A stretch of DNA of 64,000 bases. Source: Sinonovacula constricta (lineage: Eukaryota > Mollusca > Bivalvia > Cardiida > Solecurtidae). Under the pieces are notes generated by a model. That model was not told the DNA's origin, searched no databases, and worked only from the letters and a program-made list of their open reading frames with translations. Below are positions 36,595-47,693 of this stretch, piece after piece. The stretch is from positions 30,257,304 to 30,321,303 of the forward strand of contig CM017558.1 in assembly GCA_007844125.1 (NCBI GenBank), read 5' to 3'. The stretch's first letter is position 1. Each line of letters starts with the position of its first letter. The position numbers were made by a program, and so were the translations under genes.

Positions 36595-38231
36595 GTAAGG
36601 AATATCTTTGAAGCTTTATTTAATTATTCGCTTATAATTAATCGCATGGGCATGTCAAACGATATGCAACATACGAAAGAAAATACACATCAGCCTTAAC
36701 AATACATATAATTAACTATATGGGGCGTTGGTGAGACCTTTAAACGTGTGTTTGTCACTTGGACAAATATGTACCAAAAAATGTAAATCATCAAATTAAC
36801 TAATGGGCCATTCTACGAAACAGAAACACCCAAAAGATCATAGCCTTTCCTGACTGAAAACATATAACACTGTTTAAATACCGTTAACTTTCTCTAGTAA
36901 TAACGTATCGATGCCAGAATGTCATAAAACATACGTTGTATATGAAACACAATCAAGTTTGCTAATTCTTGTTTTTATTTATATGTAATTATCGCCAAAA
37001 TCACAGTAATTTGAATTTGTAACATACCTATGCTTTTATTAGAAACTCGTTAATGTTACTATACCTAATGCTTCTAATTAAGCCTACTTTTATCGCGTTA
37101 TTAATTTTTAAGTCATAATGAAAAATTACAATAAAGTTAAATGAAATTATAAATGTTCACATTTTCACACAAAATGTTGTTATGCACTTACCCCTCATTA
37201 TGCCTTATTCTGCTATTTTGTAAAAAACTTAACGTAGCCTACAGTGTAGAAGAGTAAAGTGAATAAATCAATTTATTCTACAAATGAGGACCGCTTTTAT
37301 ATAATTGTCCAGGCTTTCGTTGCGTCAGTATTTCTAAGTAGGTCAAACGTAAATCTAGACAGCGGCTCAGAACAAAAGTAGTATGTTCTCACTTTATATA
37401 CAAATTAATGTGAAACTTTCTTTATATTCTCAATTAAGAAAGCTAAGGCCACGCAATTTCAATAATTATTAACGCTGAACAATATACAGTTTGACATGTC
37501 CGCATTTTTCGTCTCGTAATTCATTAATTATATATTAATGATTAGAAATGACGATAATGCATGGTCGATATTTTTTTGTTTGCTTTTGTTTTGTTTTTTA
37601 TTAACATATATAACTGCTGTTCCCTCTCTTCTTTCAAAATGGATGACCCCTAAACTCTTTTTTTTCAAAACTGTTTACATAAACAGATTAATCTATTCAG
37701 GGGCAGTGTATAGTACATGTTACTGCGTGTTTTTATTGCATACAATATTCCTGATACCACGTGTGGGGCTTAGAATATGGCGAATTTGATCATATATTGT
37801 CATCCATATATTGAGTGACACACAGTTGATTTCATTGTTGTATATGTTCTATCCTTATTTTTGCACATTTTTAATACCTATAATGGATAGGCTATCGAGC
37901 ACTTAATAAGCAGTGTTGCAACCTTTCCACAAGTTCTATTCATTGGAAGGTGAAATCGGATACGAAACAGTTTCCAACTATGTAAATATCTTTAAATCAG
38001 ATACGTGGTTTTATAATACACGTTCACCAAAGTCTCCTTGAAAAATGAACAAATGACCATGTGTGAGTTTTAACGTTCTCTGCTAAGTCTAGTTCCTTGG
38101 ACTGTTTGTGGGTGGGCGGGATTCTGTCCAATAAAAATTACTGCATATAATTTGCTCTCGAAAGGTACAATTTCTTATCCAGTTTATGCCGCTGATATTT
38201 TATATATTTCATTATACGTATTTTTTCTCAG
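36595..38231 (+). other. Intron, no supported feature
   Basis: AT-rich. The 83-codon frame at 37538 is hydrophobic, but lacks splice or domain support. Confidence 0.5.
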
Positions 38232-38372
38232 ATTGCCTGGACTATAAATGTGGTCTTGACTGCAGTATCCCGTGTCATTGTGCTGTGTTAACGTTCGAAA
38301 ACAAGGTGTCTGGGGAGTGTTTGGAAGGCTGTGCTGCTGGATGGATGGGTAAAGGTCGCCGGTGTGATACAG
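38232..38372 (+). CDS. EGF-like module 2 exon (altered cysteine pattern)
   Basis: 141 bases, acceptor attttttctcag, donor G|GTAACA, phase 1 both ends. It reads DCLDYKCGLDCSIPCHC and ends GCAAGWMGKGRRCDTG. It keeps eight cysteines, but one has moved: the usual aromatic residue before G-x-x-C is Cys (KCGLDC) and the usual fifth cysteine (as in NDTC of module 7) is Phe (LTFEN). A changed disulfide pairing is likely. Confidence 0.85.
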
Positions 38373-40106
38373 GTAACACGGGCATTTACTGCAGTGAAAT
38401 CATCATAATATGTCTACCTGCCTCTAACATATAACTTAACATGAACTTCCAAATTTGCAGGGGATGCTAAGCAAAGGATTATTTATGCATTTGATTTGCC
38501 GATTACTTAAACAACGTACGTCAAAACACCCATTTCAATCAAATCAGCAATGACTGCACAAAGGTCATTTTAACATCTATGAACTTCAAAATATGTGGCA
38601 GTTTTAATAATCTATAACATAAATAATGTTTCAACAGTATATTTTTGTTTATCAGGGTTGTTTAGTTGATCTACATAATTATATTCAATTCTTCTTTCGA
38701 AATTGAACTGAACTGAAATATAAACACACAAAACCCGCACACGCACGTGCTCACGCAAAAACACGCGCAATAAAGATCAATATTTGCTGCATAAAAGTGA
38801 AAAAGATCAACAGAAATCCACTCTGTACTATATAAAATTAACATTAAAATTCACTTCTACTGAATCAGAATCGCGTGTGTTTTGTGCATACATCAGCAAG
38901 TTGATATTAGGCAAAGCTATGCTCCTAACATTGTGATATATGTTTTTACAACATTAATACATTGATTAACTATGTTTGTATCATTTTAATCAACCATGTC
39001 ATCTCATATGCATATATGGCTTTTGATAGTGTTTATAACCATGTCAAGAATTTAAATCTGAAGGTTACCGCGCCGGATATTCCGTGCACTGTTGGTGGAA
39101 CTGTTTGTGGATAACGGTGTATATTTAATATCACTATTGCGACGGGCGTTTAACTATTACATTAGTTATACATTATTATACACAGTTTTTTTACTCTTCT
39201 GGAACTATTTTAGCCATATATGATGCTGCTTTGTATCTTTTTTCATCAAAAAAATAAATTAATTAAACTATTTTGGACATCCCGAATTAAATTTAAACTA
39301 AAGCATTTTACTTTTAAACAATTTAAAAAGTAGTTTTGTCAGTTATAGAAAAGCCTGGTGCACATACAAGTATATATTCATGCATCGACGTTTCATCTTA
39401 TTCGTAAACCGGGTTTAGTAACCGTACAGGCTTTAAAATCACGTGTTTTGTAATAAATCACGACAAGTTGCAATAAAACAATTCTAAAACACAATATCTG
39501 CTATTTTAAGTTGCTTGCCAGAAATTATCTCCAAAATAATTAGGCAAAACGTTCTTTTGAGTCCGAATTGGGTCTGGGTTATTTTCTAAAGAAGAAAATG
39601 TGGTGTTTGTGCTCCCGATAACCAGGTTAGAGCGCAACAGTCGACTGGAATTTCCAATACGGTAACTGTAATTCTTAACCTATTTTTGAAATGTTTCATG
39701 TGCTAGTTTGTCAATTCTAAATATATTGAACTTTGAATTTTCAGTGCAATCTTTGCTTGTTCAAATGTAGATTTGCAAAAATATAATGCAAATTCATGTA
39801 TCCCTAGTTAGATGTAACCGCGTGAAAATATACTAATTTAGAGGTGCCTTCTAAGAAATCTTTCTACAACACTGCAGCTGTCATGAGCATACTATTTAAT
39901 ATATCAGACATTTAGCAATTTTCTTGCTTCAGATCGGAAACAGTATACAACACATATACGTATACTATTTTTGTGTTTCATGGAGGTGTATCAGTGTATG
40001 TCCATTTGTAAAGTATGGATGTTCTTTCGCCAGTCTGTAAGCTTATGTTACTTTCCCCACACACGTAGACACACTCACACCAAGCGCACACACATAATTA
40101 CGCAAG
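38373..40106 (+). other. Intron sequence 5' of the LINE
   Basis: AT-rich, with short CA-rich tracts near 38725-38770 and 40060-40095. No gene seen. Confidence 0.5.
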
Positions 40107-40615
40107 CATATCTTTTTTCACGGCCCCGCCTGAAGGGGCATAAAATTCTCCGGCTGCCCTACCTGTAGCGGGGTAAAAACCCTTCAAAGGTAACTCACAT
40201 TTTTGCCGTGGGTAGCAACACTGTATCTCTGCGGCGAAGGGATCCTGGTGGTTGAGGCCTTTGTTGACTTGACAGGATATGGCCTATAAGTCAGCACTGG
40301 TCAACACACTACTTTGGCCCTTAGTTGCGGGGTAGACTTGCGGTTTACTGGTCTTGTATTACCAATCGGCTCACCGGCTAATCATGGGGTTACTTTCTTC
40401 AACCTTTGTACACGCTTACTTTGTTATCTTACTTTCCACTACTGTTTCTTCTGTTCCTCTAATAAACAACCATCTTACTAAACTATTTCCTTTGCAATTT
40501 CCACTACCTAAGCCATTTGTTGGCCGGGTTGAACGGACCAATATGGCATCATTTTACTTTTTAAGCATATAATGTCTGAGTATTGGCTAAAGAAAGAACA
40601 CATTCCCTTACCAAA

Positions 40616-41053
40616 ATGTCTTACGCTGCTGTCACAACAACAAAACACATTTCAGTTAATCGGGACAACTCAACTCAGATTGAGGGTACAATTGACAAGT
40701 AACCTACTGACAAAGTCATAATTTCGACAAAATTCAAATCATCAGAGTCTTCAACAATAACCAAACAATCCAGCACACGTGTACACTCTCCATCATCACA
40801 ATCACCATCTCCAAACTCCTCTAAACCAACAAAGGTTGAGAAAAAAGCTGCAGCCAAGACCCAGTCCGCCTCGAAAGTGTCACCTGGGCCATCCGGGCAA
40901 ACAAGAGGACGTAGTCCTCCAACAGCCCGTGAACGAAGAGCTATTATACGCTCTCCTAACAGGTTCGACTGTCTGATGGAGACTGAGACTCTATCAGACA
41001 ATCCTGTTGAAAAGGAAATAACGACAAGGTCACTTTTAAAAGCTCCAAAGTAA
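40616..41053 (+). pseudogene. LINE ORF1 C-terminal remnant
   Basis: One frame runs from an ATG at 40616 to a stop at 41053 with a single internal stop (TAA, codon 29). It is rich in Ser, Pro, Thr and Lys (SPSSQSPSPNSSKPTK) and ends NRFDCLMETETLSD, then LLKAPK, as in the low-complexity C-termini of LINE ORF1 products. The zinc-knuckle part expected upstream is missing. It is inactive through the internal stop and truncation. Confidence 0.55.
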
Positions 41054-41078
41054 TAGTTTAACACTTTATTATAATCCC

Positions 41079-41900
41079 ATGAATAACAAAACAATACATT
41101 GGAAGTGCCTAGGTCTTCGGTCAAATTTTAATGAAATTTTACTTTTATTGGCCAATTTAAACCCTGCCGTGCTATGCCTTCAGGAGAATGATAACATTAA
41201 ATTTAAAGGTAATACTACACATAACCATATTCATAGAGCATGTGATAAAACGTGTGGTGGATCATCTATTATAGTAAACTCCAAGCTCCCTCACTCTAAA
41301 GTTCATGATATATGCTGTAGCCATTCGAGTAACGCTTCATAAAGTTATCACAATCTGCTCTGTTTAGCTTCCACTTAATTCAGATACACCTAAATCAAAA
41401 TTAGATGATGTAATAAGTCAATTACCTTTCCTTTATATTCTTGTTCTTGTATGGGACTTTAATGGGCATAACCCAATATGGGGATGAACGGGTTATAATA
41501 ATATAGATAAGACGATAAGAGATTTTATTACTCAAAACGATATATGCCATATGGATAACAACAAGTCAACTTACTTACATCCTGCTTCAGGATATTATTC
41601 ACCCTTGATCTTACTTTATGTCATGCTTCTTTATTGTTAGATTATAGTTGGGATGTACATGATGATTTATGTGGAAGTGATCACTTCCATGTAATATTAA
41701 ACAACGAATCTTTCAACTTAAATGACAATAATACATATTGGATGATGAACAGAGCGAATTGGGAATTGTTCTCAACGTTTTGTTCTGAAGAATTAACTAC
41801 TCTACATTTGAGAATGCTGATAGTAAAATACATTCCTTTTCAAACATTCTTCATAGCATAGCAGAAAAATGTATACCTAAGACTAAGACAAAGTAAAAGT
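41079..41900 (+). pseudogene. LINE endonuclease domain remnant
   Basis: It begins IHWKCLGLRSNFNEILLLLA, then AVLCLQE, corresponding to the first catalytic block of AP-type endonucleases (W-N-x-x-G-L ... CLQE). It continues through GNTTHNHIHRA to GSDHFHVIL, equivalent to the SDH block. Several frameshifts separate these blocks. Confidence 0.75.
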
Positions 41901-42359
41901 GTAACAAACATTGGTATAATGGTAACTGCAAAACGTCAGTGAGAAAGCTCAGAGCGGCACTTAGGAAATTTAATAATTAATTTCAGCCTACTAGTACTCA
42001 TTTAAATAATGTCAAAAAAGTAAGAGCAAAAAAAAAGGAGGCGTATCATGAAACAAGCCAAAAGAACATCTTGGCAGAATTTTGTTTCTGGTGTAAAAAT
42101 TAAATTTTCCTTAAAAAATATTTGGTCAGCCATAAACAAAATTAGCGGTAAAACTTCTTTAGCAACAGCAAATCATTTAAAATCTAATGACTAAATAATA
42201 AAAAATACTAAAGAAATTTCAGATACTCTTGCAAACAGTTTTGCAAAAAATCATCTTCGGAAAATTACTAGAAATAATTTCAAAATGAGAAAAATCGAGT
42301 TGAAAAATAAACGCAATTTTAAGTCGAACAATAATGAAAATTACAACAAACCATTTTCT

Positions 42360-43740
42360 CTAAGAGAAGTTAGGGAAGCACTGAATAAATATCGTGATTC
42401 CACTGCTGGACCTGATGATGTTCCTTATTAAGTTTGGAAACATCTGCCGCATACATCGTTTAATTTGCTTTTTTCTACTTATAATGAAGTTTGGTTTTCG
42501 GGAAAAGTAACAAATTCCTGGAAAAATGCATTCGTCATTCCAATACCTAAACAAGGCAAGGATCCGACAGATCCTGTAAGTTACATGCCAATTGCTTTGA
42601 CAAGTTGTATTTGTAAAACTTTAGAACAGATGATAAATAATAGATTAACAGAATGTCAAAGTGGATTCAGAAGCCAACGTAGTACAGTCGATCTTTTGAA
42701 ACTTTTATAAAAGATGCCTTTATTAAAAAGGAACACCTTGAAACGGTGTTCTTTGATCTTGAAAAGCATACGATACAACATGGAAACATGGGATTATAAA
42801 ATACTTAGGTGACCATGGTCTCAAGGGCCGTTTTCCCACATTTATTAACAACGTTCTTTCTGACAGAAATTTTCCAGTTAAACTTGGGTCTACTTTGTCT
42901 TCTATTCCTAAACATGAACAACGTGTCTCTCAGGGTAGTATACTGTCAGTTACTCTCTTTAACATAAAAATAAATAGCATTGTAAAAACTCTAAATAATG
43001 GAGTCGATTGTTCACTATATGTGGACGATTGTCTTATATGCTATTGCTCCAAAGATATGAACACAATTGAAAGGCAATTGCAACAAAGCCTCAACAAATT
43101 ACAATCTTTGAGTAACAACAATGGTTTTAAGTTTCACCCACCAAAACATATTGCATACACTTTTGTCAGAAAAGAACTTTACACATCGATCCTGAATTAT
43201 TGCTTAATGACGTTCGTATTCCTGTCGTCGAGGAAACTAAATTTCTTGGTGTCATATTTGACAGCAAAGTATCTTTTATACCGCCTATCAAATATGTACA
43301 ATCAAAATGTTTTAAATATCTTAACCTATTGCAATGTTTATCCCCTATCGACTGGGGAGCTGAGAGAAAAGTTTTCTTACAACTTTACAGATCACAGGTA
43401 TAATCAAAATTAGATTATGGCAGCATTGTTTACGGCTCTGTTAGGAGGTCATATCTCCAAATGCTGGACGTTGTCCACAACCATCGACTCCGTCTGGCCC
43501 TTGGAGCCTTCAGAACTTCACCAGTAGAGAGCCTATACCTTGAAGTTAATGAGCCGTCATTATATCTAATACGAGAGAAACTTGCGCTTCAGTTCAATAC
43601 TAAAGTTAAATCACACCTCCAAAACGAACATATAGTGTATTATTCGATCCTAGATACGAACATTTGTACGAGCGTAAACCAAAGGCAATTAAACCGTTTG
43701 GTTTACGAATGTAAGAAATCATACACTCATCACATCAGAA
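42360..43740 (+). pseudogene. LINE reverse transcriptase remnant
   Basis: Recognisable blocks: WKNAFVIPIPKQGKDPTDP, SYMPIALTSCICKTLE, ECQSGFRSQRSTVDLL, QRVSQGSILSVTLFNIKIN, the catalytic box CSLYVDDCLIC (near 43015), then KFLGVIFDSKVSF, LDYGSIVYGS, and VVHNHRLRLALGAFRTSPVE. These are spread over at least three frames. The HNxxLRLALGAFRTSP block is typical of Jockey/I-group elements in invertebrates. Confidence 0.85.
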
Positions 43741-43904
43741 TTTAAATCAAATAATGAAAAATAATGTCTTGGAATTTCCACCATGATAACTGAAAATTCC
43801 CGCTGTTGATTTATCTCTTTGTACAAATAATAAGTCAAAAACAGACACTCTCGTATTTCGCTCGAATTTTATCGAACTGCGCGACAAGAAGTACTCTAAC
43901 TAAC

Positions 43905-44270
43905 ACAAAATAAATAATGATGGAGATTCATATGGCGACTGTGCTTCCGTTAGTAAAGTTCATTGTTTTAAACAAAAATTATCACCCGACGCGTCCATTT
44001 TTACAGCCGTAATTCAGGCTGTTAAACCTTCTTTTGACTTAATTTCAAATCAGCCTGGCGATAAATTTGTAGTGTTTACTGACTTTTTGTCGGTATTATT
44101 GTCTTTTAAAATCTCGATTTTTTCCAAGCCCCTCATTAGAGAATTACTTTTAAAACTTACTGAAGTTTGTATTAATAAGACTATTGATTTCTGTTGACTC
44201 CCTAGTCAGGTAGCATCCGAGGAAACGAGGATGCAGATACAAGTGCAACATCTGCTTCAGTCCTTACTGA
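43905..44270 (+). pseudogene. LINE RNase H domain remnant
   Basis: After frameshifts it reads through KQKLSPDASIFTAVIQAVKP, then DKFVVFTDFLSVLLSFK, then VCINKTIDFC, ending near GNEDAD. This matches the RNase H order (E...A, then SDS with S to F change here, then GN..AD). It is degraded. Confidence 0.65.
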
Positions 44271-44760
44271 GACAGATCTTTGCATCCCACACAAAGGTTT
44301 TAAACCAATTATCAATCTATATATTTTAACTAAAAGGCAAACAAGTTGGTACAATCCTGTTTAGTACAAATTACAAATAATTAAACCTAACGTTGGTGCC
44401 AATATCACTACTTGCAGAGAAAGTAGGCGGGAAAACGTAGCCCTTAACATGCTGTCACATTGATCATACTAGATTAACTCATTCATATCTTTTAAAAAGG
44501 GAAGTTCAACCTGAATGTGTTCCTGTCCAGGAACTTCTTACATTTAATCATATTTTATTACATTGTATTGACACAGACCATATTATGTCTAAGTACTTTA
44601 AAGTCAATAGCATAAACGAAATATTTATGACAGGATCCGATGCTAAACTTGTTCGCTTCCTTTAAACTATTTATTATGCTAACGTTATACATTTTAACTT
44701 TTTAATATGTTAAGCGATTTTTAATTCATTTTCAACCTGATCGAGTTTCATTCATACTCA

Positions 44761-45056
44761 CGTATATTAGTTTTAAGCTGATTATATTCCATTATCGTTA
44801 ATCTTCGGCGCCGTATGACCTATCAAGTGTCGCACGTATATTAGTTTTAAGCTGATTATATTCCATTATCGTTAATCTTCGGCGCCGTATGACCTATCAA
44901 GTGTCGCACGTATATTAGTTTTAAGCTGATTATATTCCATTATCGTTAATCTTCGGCGCCGTATGACATATCAAGTGTCGCACGTATATTAGTTTTAAGC
45001 TGATTATATTCCATTATCGTTAATCTTCGGCGCCGTATGACCTATCAAGTGTCGGT
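44761..45056 (+). repeat. Four 74-bp tandem repeats in the LINE 3' end
   Basis: Units start with cgtatattagttttaagctg at 44761, 44835, 44909 and 44983, exactly 74 bp apart. They differ by as little as one base (gacctatc against gacatatc in the third). Each contains the ttcggcgccgtatgac tail core. Confidence 0.95.
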
Positions 45057-45098
45057 GTGCCTTAAAACTAAAAATACAAATACATATCTTTTTTCAAG

Positions 45099-45227
45099 AG
45101 TGTCCAGACGGTACGTATGGAAAAGGATGTAGTGGTCGCTGTCTAGGTAACTGTCGTTGTGATAAACGAGACGGACGATGCAACAAAGGCTGCTATCCGG
45201 GCTGGAAGGGGGACGAGTGCAATGAAG
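45099..45227 (+). CDS. EGF-like module 3 exon
   Basis: 129 bases, phase 1 both ends, donor G|GTAATT. It reads ECPDGTYGKGCSGRC, then GNCRCDKRDGRC, then GCYPGWKGDEC; eight cysteines, with a short C4-C5 spacing (CRC). Its acceptor, catatcttttttcaAG, consists of the LINE target duplication plus AG, so the sequence immediately upstream is now LINE tail. Confidence 0.85.
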
Positions 45228-45676
45228 GTAATTAAAAGCTGGTTAACGAACGTGAAAGTTACTTTCTCTGATTTGTAGCATACTCAAATTACCAATCAAC
45301 AGAAGGAAGTCATTTGTGTTTTTGTTCCATTGAAATCGATGTAAGGCGAAATGATTTATAGTATTCCAAGTATTTTACTTTTAAGATGATAGGATTAAGT
45401 TTCTATTATATAGTTGTTTTAAGACGATTGATCACGAAATGCATTAGGGCGGAGTTCCCGCTTTCGTATCGGTACAAATACCTGTATGCAGTATTCGGTT
45501 AAAACCCCGTGTCAGCCTTTTCAGAAACGACCACATTTCGGAGGAAAGTACCTTTTTATCAGTTTTTATCAGTTTCTCCATCATACTTCATCGAAATCGT
45601 GAACTGGCCGTTTTGTTTACACTTTACCGGAAGTTAAAAATAATATCAATCTCAATATCACTGTTTGAATAGGTGC
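45228..45676 (+). other. Intron, no supported feature
   Basis: AT-rich. Ends at the MITE. Confidence 0.5.
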
Positions 45677-45678
45677 TA

Positions 45679-46076
45679 CTGTGGTATCATTTAATTTCGC
45701 TGGCAAAAAATTTCGCGCAATCGCGGAAAAAGACTGTTTTGCGCGGACGTAAATTCGCGCAAATAATAAAAACAACATTATAATCGATACTTGACTGACC
45801 CATTATCAATGCTGTTTATTTGAACAGTCCAGCAAATCATGTTGTCAGTTGGCCCCTGTCCGTTACCACTTCCTTTGTTACTAGTAGTCAATAATCGGAC
45901 CGCTGTTTATTCGGAGCCGCTAATTGACACGGGGCACGTTTGATTCGGACATTAGCACGTTTCGGATACGTATGTGCAACTATATGGTTAAATATTACCT
46001 AAGGTTTTAAATTCGCGCACTGGCCCGAGAGCGAAATACGCGAAAATTAACACATCCTTAAAAGATGATACCACAG
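45679..46076. mobile_element. MITE, 398 bp, with TIR CTGTGGTATCAT and TA target duplication
   Basis: The left end TA-CTGTGGTATCATTTAA and the right end TTAAAAGATGATACCACAG-TA are inverted, flanked by TA on both sides, as for Tc1/mariner-type insertions. The inner ends are also partly complementary and rich in TTCGCGC motifs (aatttcgcgcaatcgcgg on the left, gagcgaaatacgcgaaaatt on the right). No transposase, so non-autonomous. Confidence 0.85.
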
Positions 46077-46482
46077 TATAGTAACCAATTGTTCCGAATG
46101 CGAATTAACAGTACGTGTGTTTCAGTTTTTATCGAGTCAATTCGTGGTGCCTACGGCCTTTGTGATTAAATTAATACTCATCTGAACCCGAAACAGTGAT
46201 ATATTGGGCGATAGATCAAGGAAAGTTAAAATCTATTTCCTAAGTAAATAAGTTAAATATGACATATCATATGTTTTACATGTTATAAACCTTGCACAAT
46301 ACACTTGTGGTCATACAGTTAAAAGATATGTATGGAGCTTACGGCGCGGAATGGTCCGACCGTTGTAGCGACAAATAGTTTCGGAATTTCTAACTGCATT
46401 AACATACAAAAATGTATTGTAATAATTTCAATAACATATAACCATCATGTAGTTATTAATTACTACAACGGACCTGTTACAG

Positions 46483-46623
46483 AGTGTAGCATTTGGTTTT
46501 ATGGCTCCGAGTGTCAAGAAAGGTGTAGCAGTCACTGTTTAAAGAATGATGTCTGTGACAAGGTAGATGGGCGCTGTCCACGGGGATGTACTGCTGGATG
46601 GATGGGGGATAAATGTGATGCAG
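46483..46623 (+). CDS. EGF-like module 4 exon
   Basis: 141 bases, phase 1 both ends, donor G|GTAAAG. It reads ECSIWFYGSECQERC, SSHCLKNDVC, DKVDGRCPRGC, TAGWMGDKCDAG, with eight cysteines. The acceptor ctacaacggacctgttacAG has a poor pyrimidine tract, the weakest of the array, so this module may be skipped in some transcripts; phase allows it. Confidence 0.88.
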
Positions 46624-47376
46624 GTAAAGCCAAATTTAGACAGTTGCTGTGTAATCATTACAACTGTATCTGTGGCCACTCTTGGCAAAATTAAATGGAA
46701 TAATACTTTTCCACAACAAACTCATCGCAACCTTTTAATACGTTTCTCTACATCTGTTTCGTAATTTCCGAAATGTTAAGACCCTACTTTAGAATGTACC
46801 TCATCAAGTTCAATATGAAGACTAGTTCATCAAACATTGAATAATACCATAAAAACCTTCTTATAGTTCTTCCTTTCGCGGTCGAACTGAGCCAATGCGG
46901 TTACTATTTCTATTTGTGTAATATACTATCTCAGTGTTGCTATTTTGCATTTTTACTTTTATATTGAACATGCGTGTTGTTTGTTGTTGTTTTTTTTCCT
47001 GTGTTTAATGCTAGCATACTACATTACTGGTAATTCTCATATGGTATTTACATATCTACCTACTTGCAAAGAACTAGATGTTGACTGACTTTTATTGTAT
47101 CAAATCGCCAACTTATCCTATTATCTCCAAACAGAAATGTGAGCAGCGAAAGACAGTTACGAACTCATAAATATATATGACATGTAGTTAGACCTATGAA
47201 AGGAACACGAATTTCAGTAAGCAAAATTGTTCAAGTCAGTGCTTATATCGTTCATTGAAAATTTTAAAACAGACTATACATGAAAGCATTTCTTTCTATA
47301 ATTACAATTATTGTAGAAATCCGAATTTTTATAAAAACTAATAGTCAATCTGTACTTCTAAAATTATATTTTACAG
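46624..47376 (+). other. Intron, no supported feature
   Basis: AT-rich. Nothing recognised. Confidence 0.5.
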
Positions 47377-47517
47377 AGTGCCCAATTGGAACATTTGGCA
47401 TTAACTGTTCTGAACATTGTAGCAATAACTGTGTGGATAACGGTGTGTGTGACAATGTGACTGGTTATTGTTCTCGGGGATGTACTGCCGGTTGGATGGG
47501 TTACACGTGTAACACTG
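47377..47517 (+). CDS. EGF-like module 5 exon
   Basis: 141 bases, acceptor aaattatattttacAG, donor G|GTATTT, phase 1. It reads ECPIGTFGINCSEHC, SNNCVDNGVC, DNVTGYCSRGC, TAGWMGYTCNTG, with eight cysteines. NCS and NVT are possible N-glycosylation sequons. Its C-terminal half is closest to module 4 (RGCTAGWMG), suggesting a recent module duplication. Confidence 0.9.
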
Positions 47518-47542
47518 GTATTTATTAACTCATTGTACCCTA

Positions 47543-47693
47543 ATGACGCATTAAAGCGGCACGAAAAACAGCCTCCTCATGCCGGGAGACGACTTATCGC
47601 GTCGCATTTTACCTGTGCCTGGCGCCGAGCGCCGCATTAAGGCGGCCCTGAAAATGTCTCGGCTACTGCCGAACGCCGCGTTAATGCGTCCAT
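47543..47693. repeat. GC-rich inverted-repeat patch
   Basis: tgacgcattaaagcggc (47544-47560) is the near-perfect inverse of gccgcgttaatgcgtc (47675-47690). An internal copy, gccgcattaaggcggc, lies at about 47630-47645. The patch is strikingly GC-rich against its surroundings. It could be a very small foldback element or a regulatory palindrome; the 70-codon frame across it has no known domain. Confidence 0.6.

Larger units (their letters stand above)
40107..45096 (+). mobile_element. Near-full-length, inactivated LINE (Jockey/I-like, with RNase H), including 14-bp target duplications
   Basis: The 14-mer catatcttttttca occurs at 40107-40120 and 45083-45096, bounding the element (40121-45082). 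Contents in order: GC-richer 5' region (40121-40615), ORF1 remnant, apurinic-type endonuclease remnant, reverse transcriptase with YVDD, RNase H remnant, then four 74-bp repeats and a tail ending aaaatacaaata. Many frameshifts and stops make it inactive. It lies in the sense direction in the intron between EGF modules 2 and 3, with the 3' target duplication directly against the acceptor AG of module 3. Confidence 0.88.
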
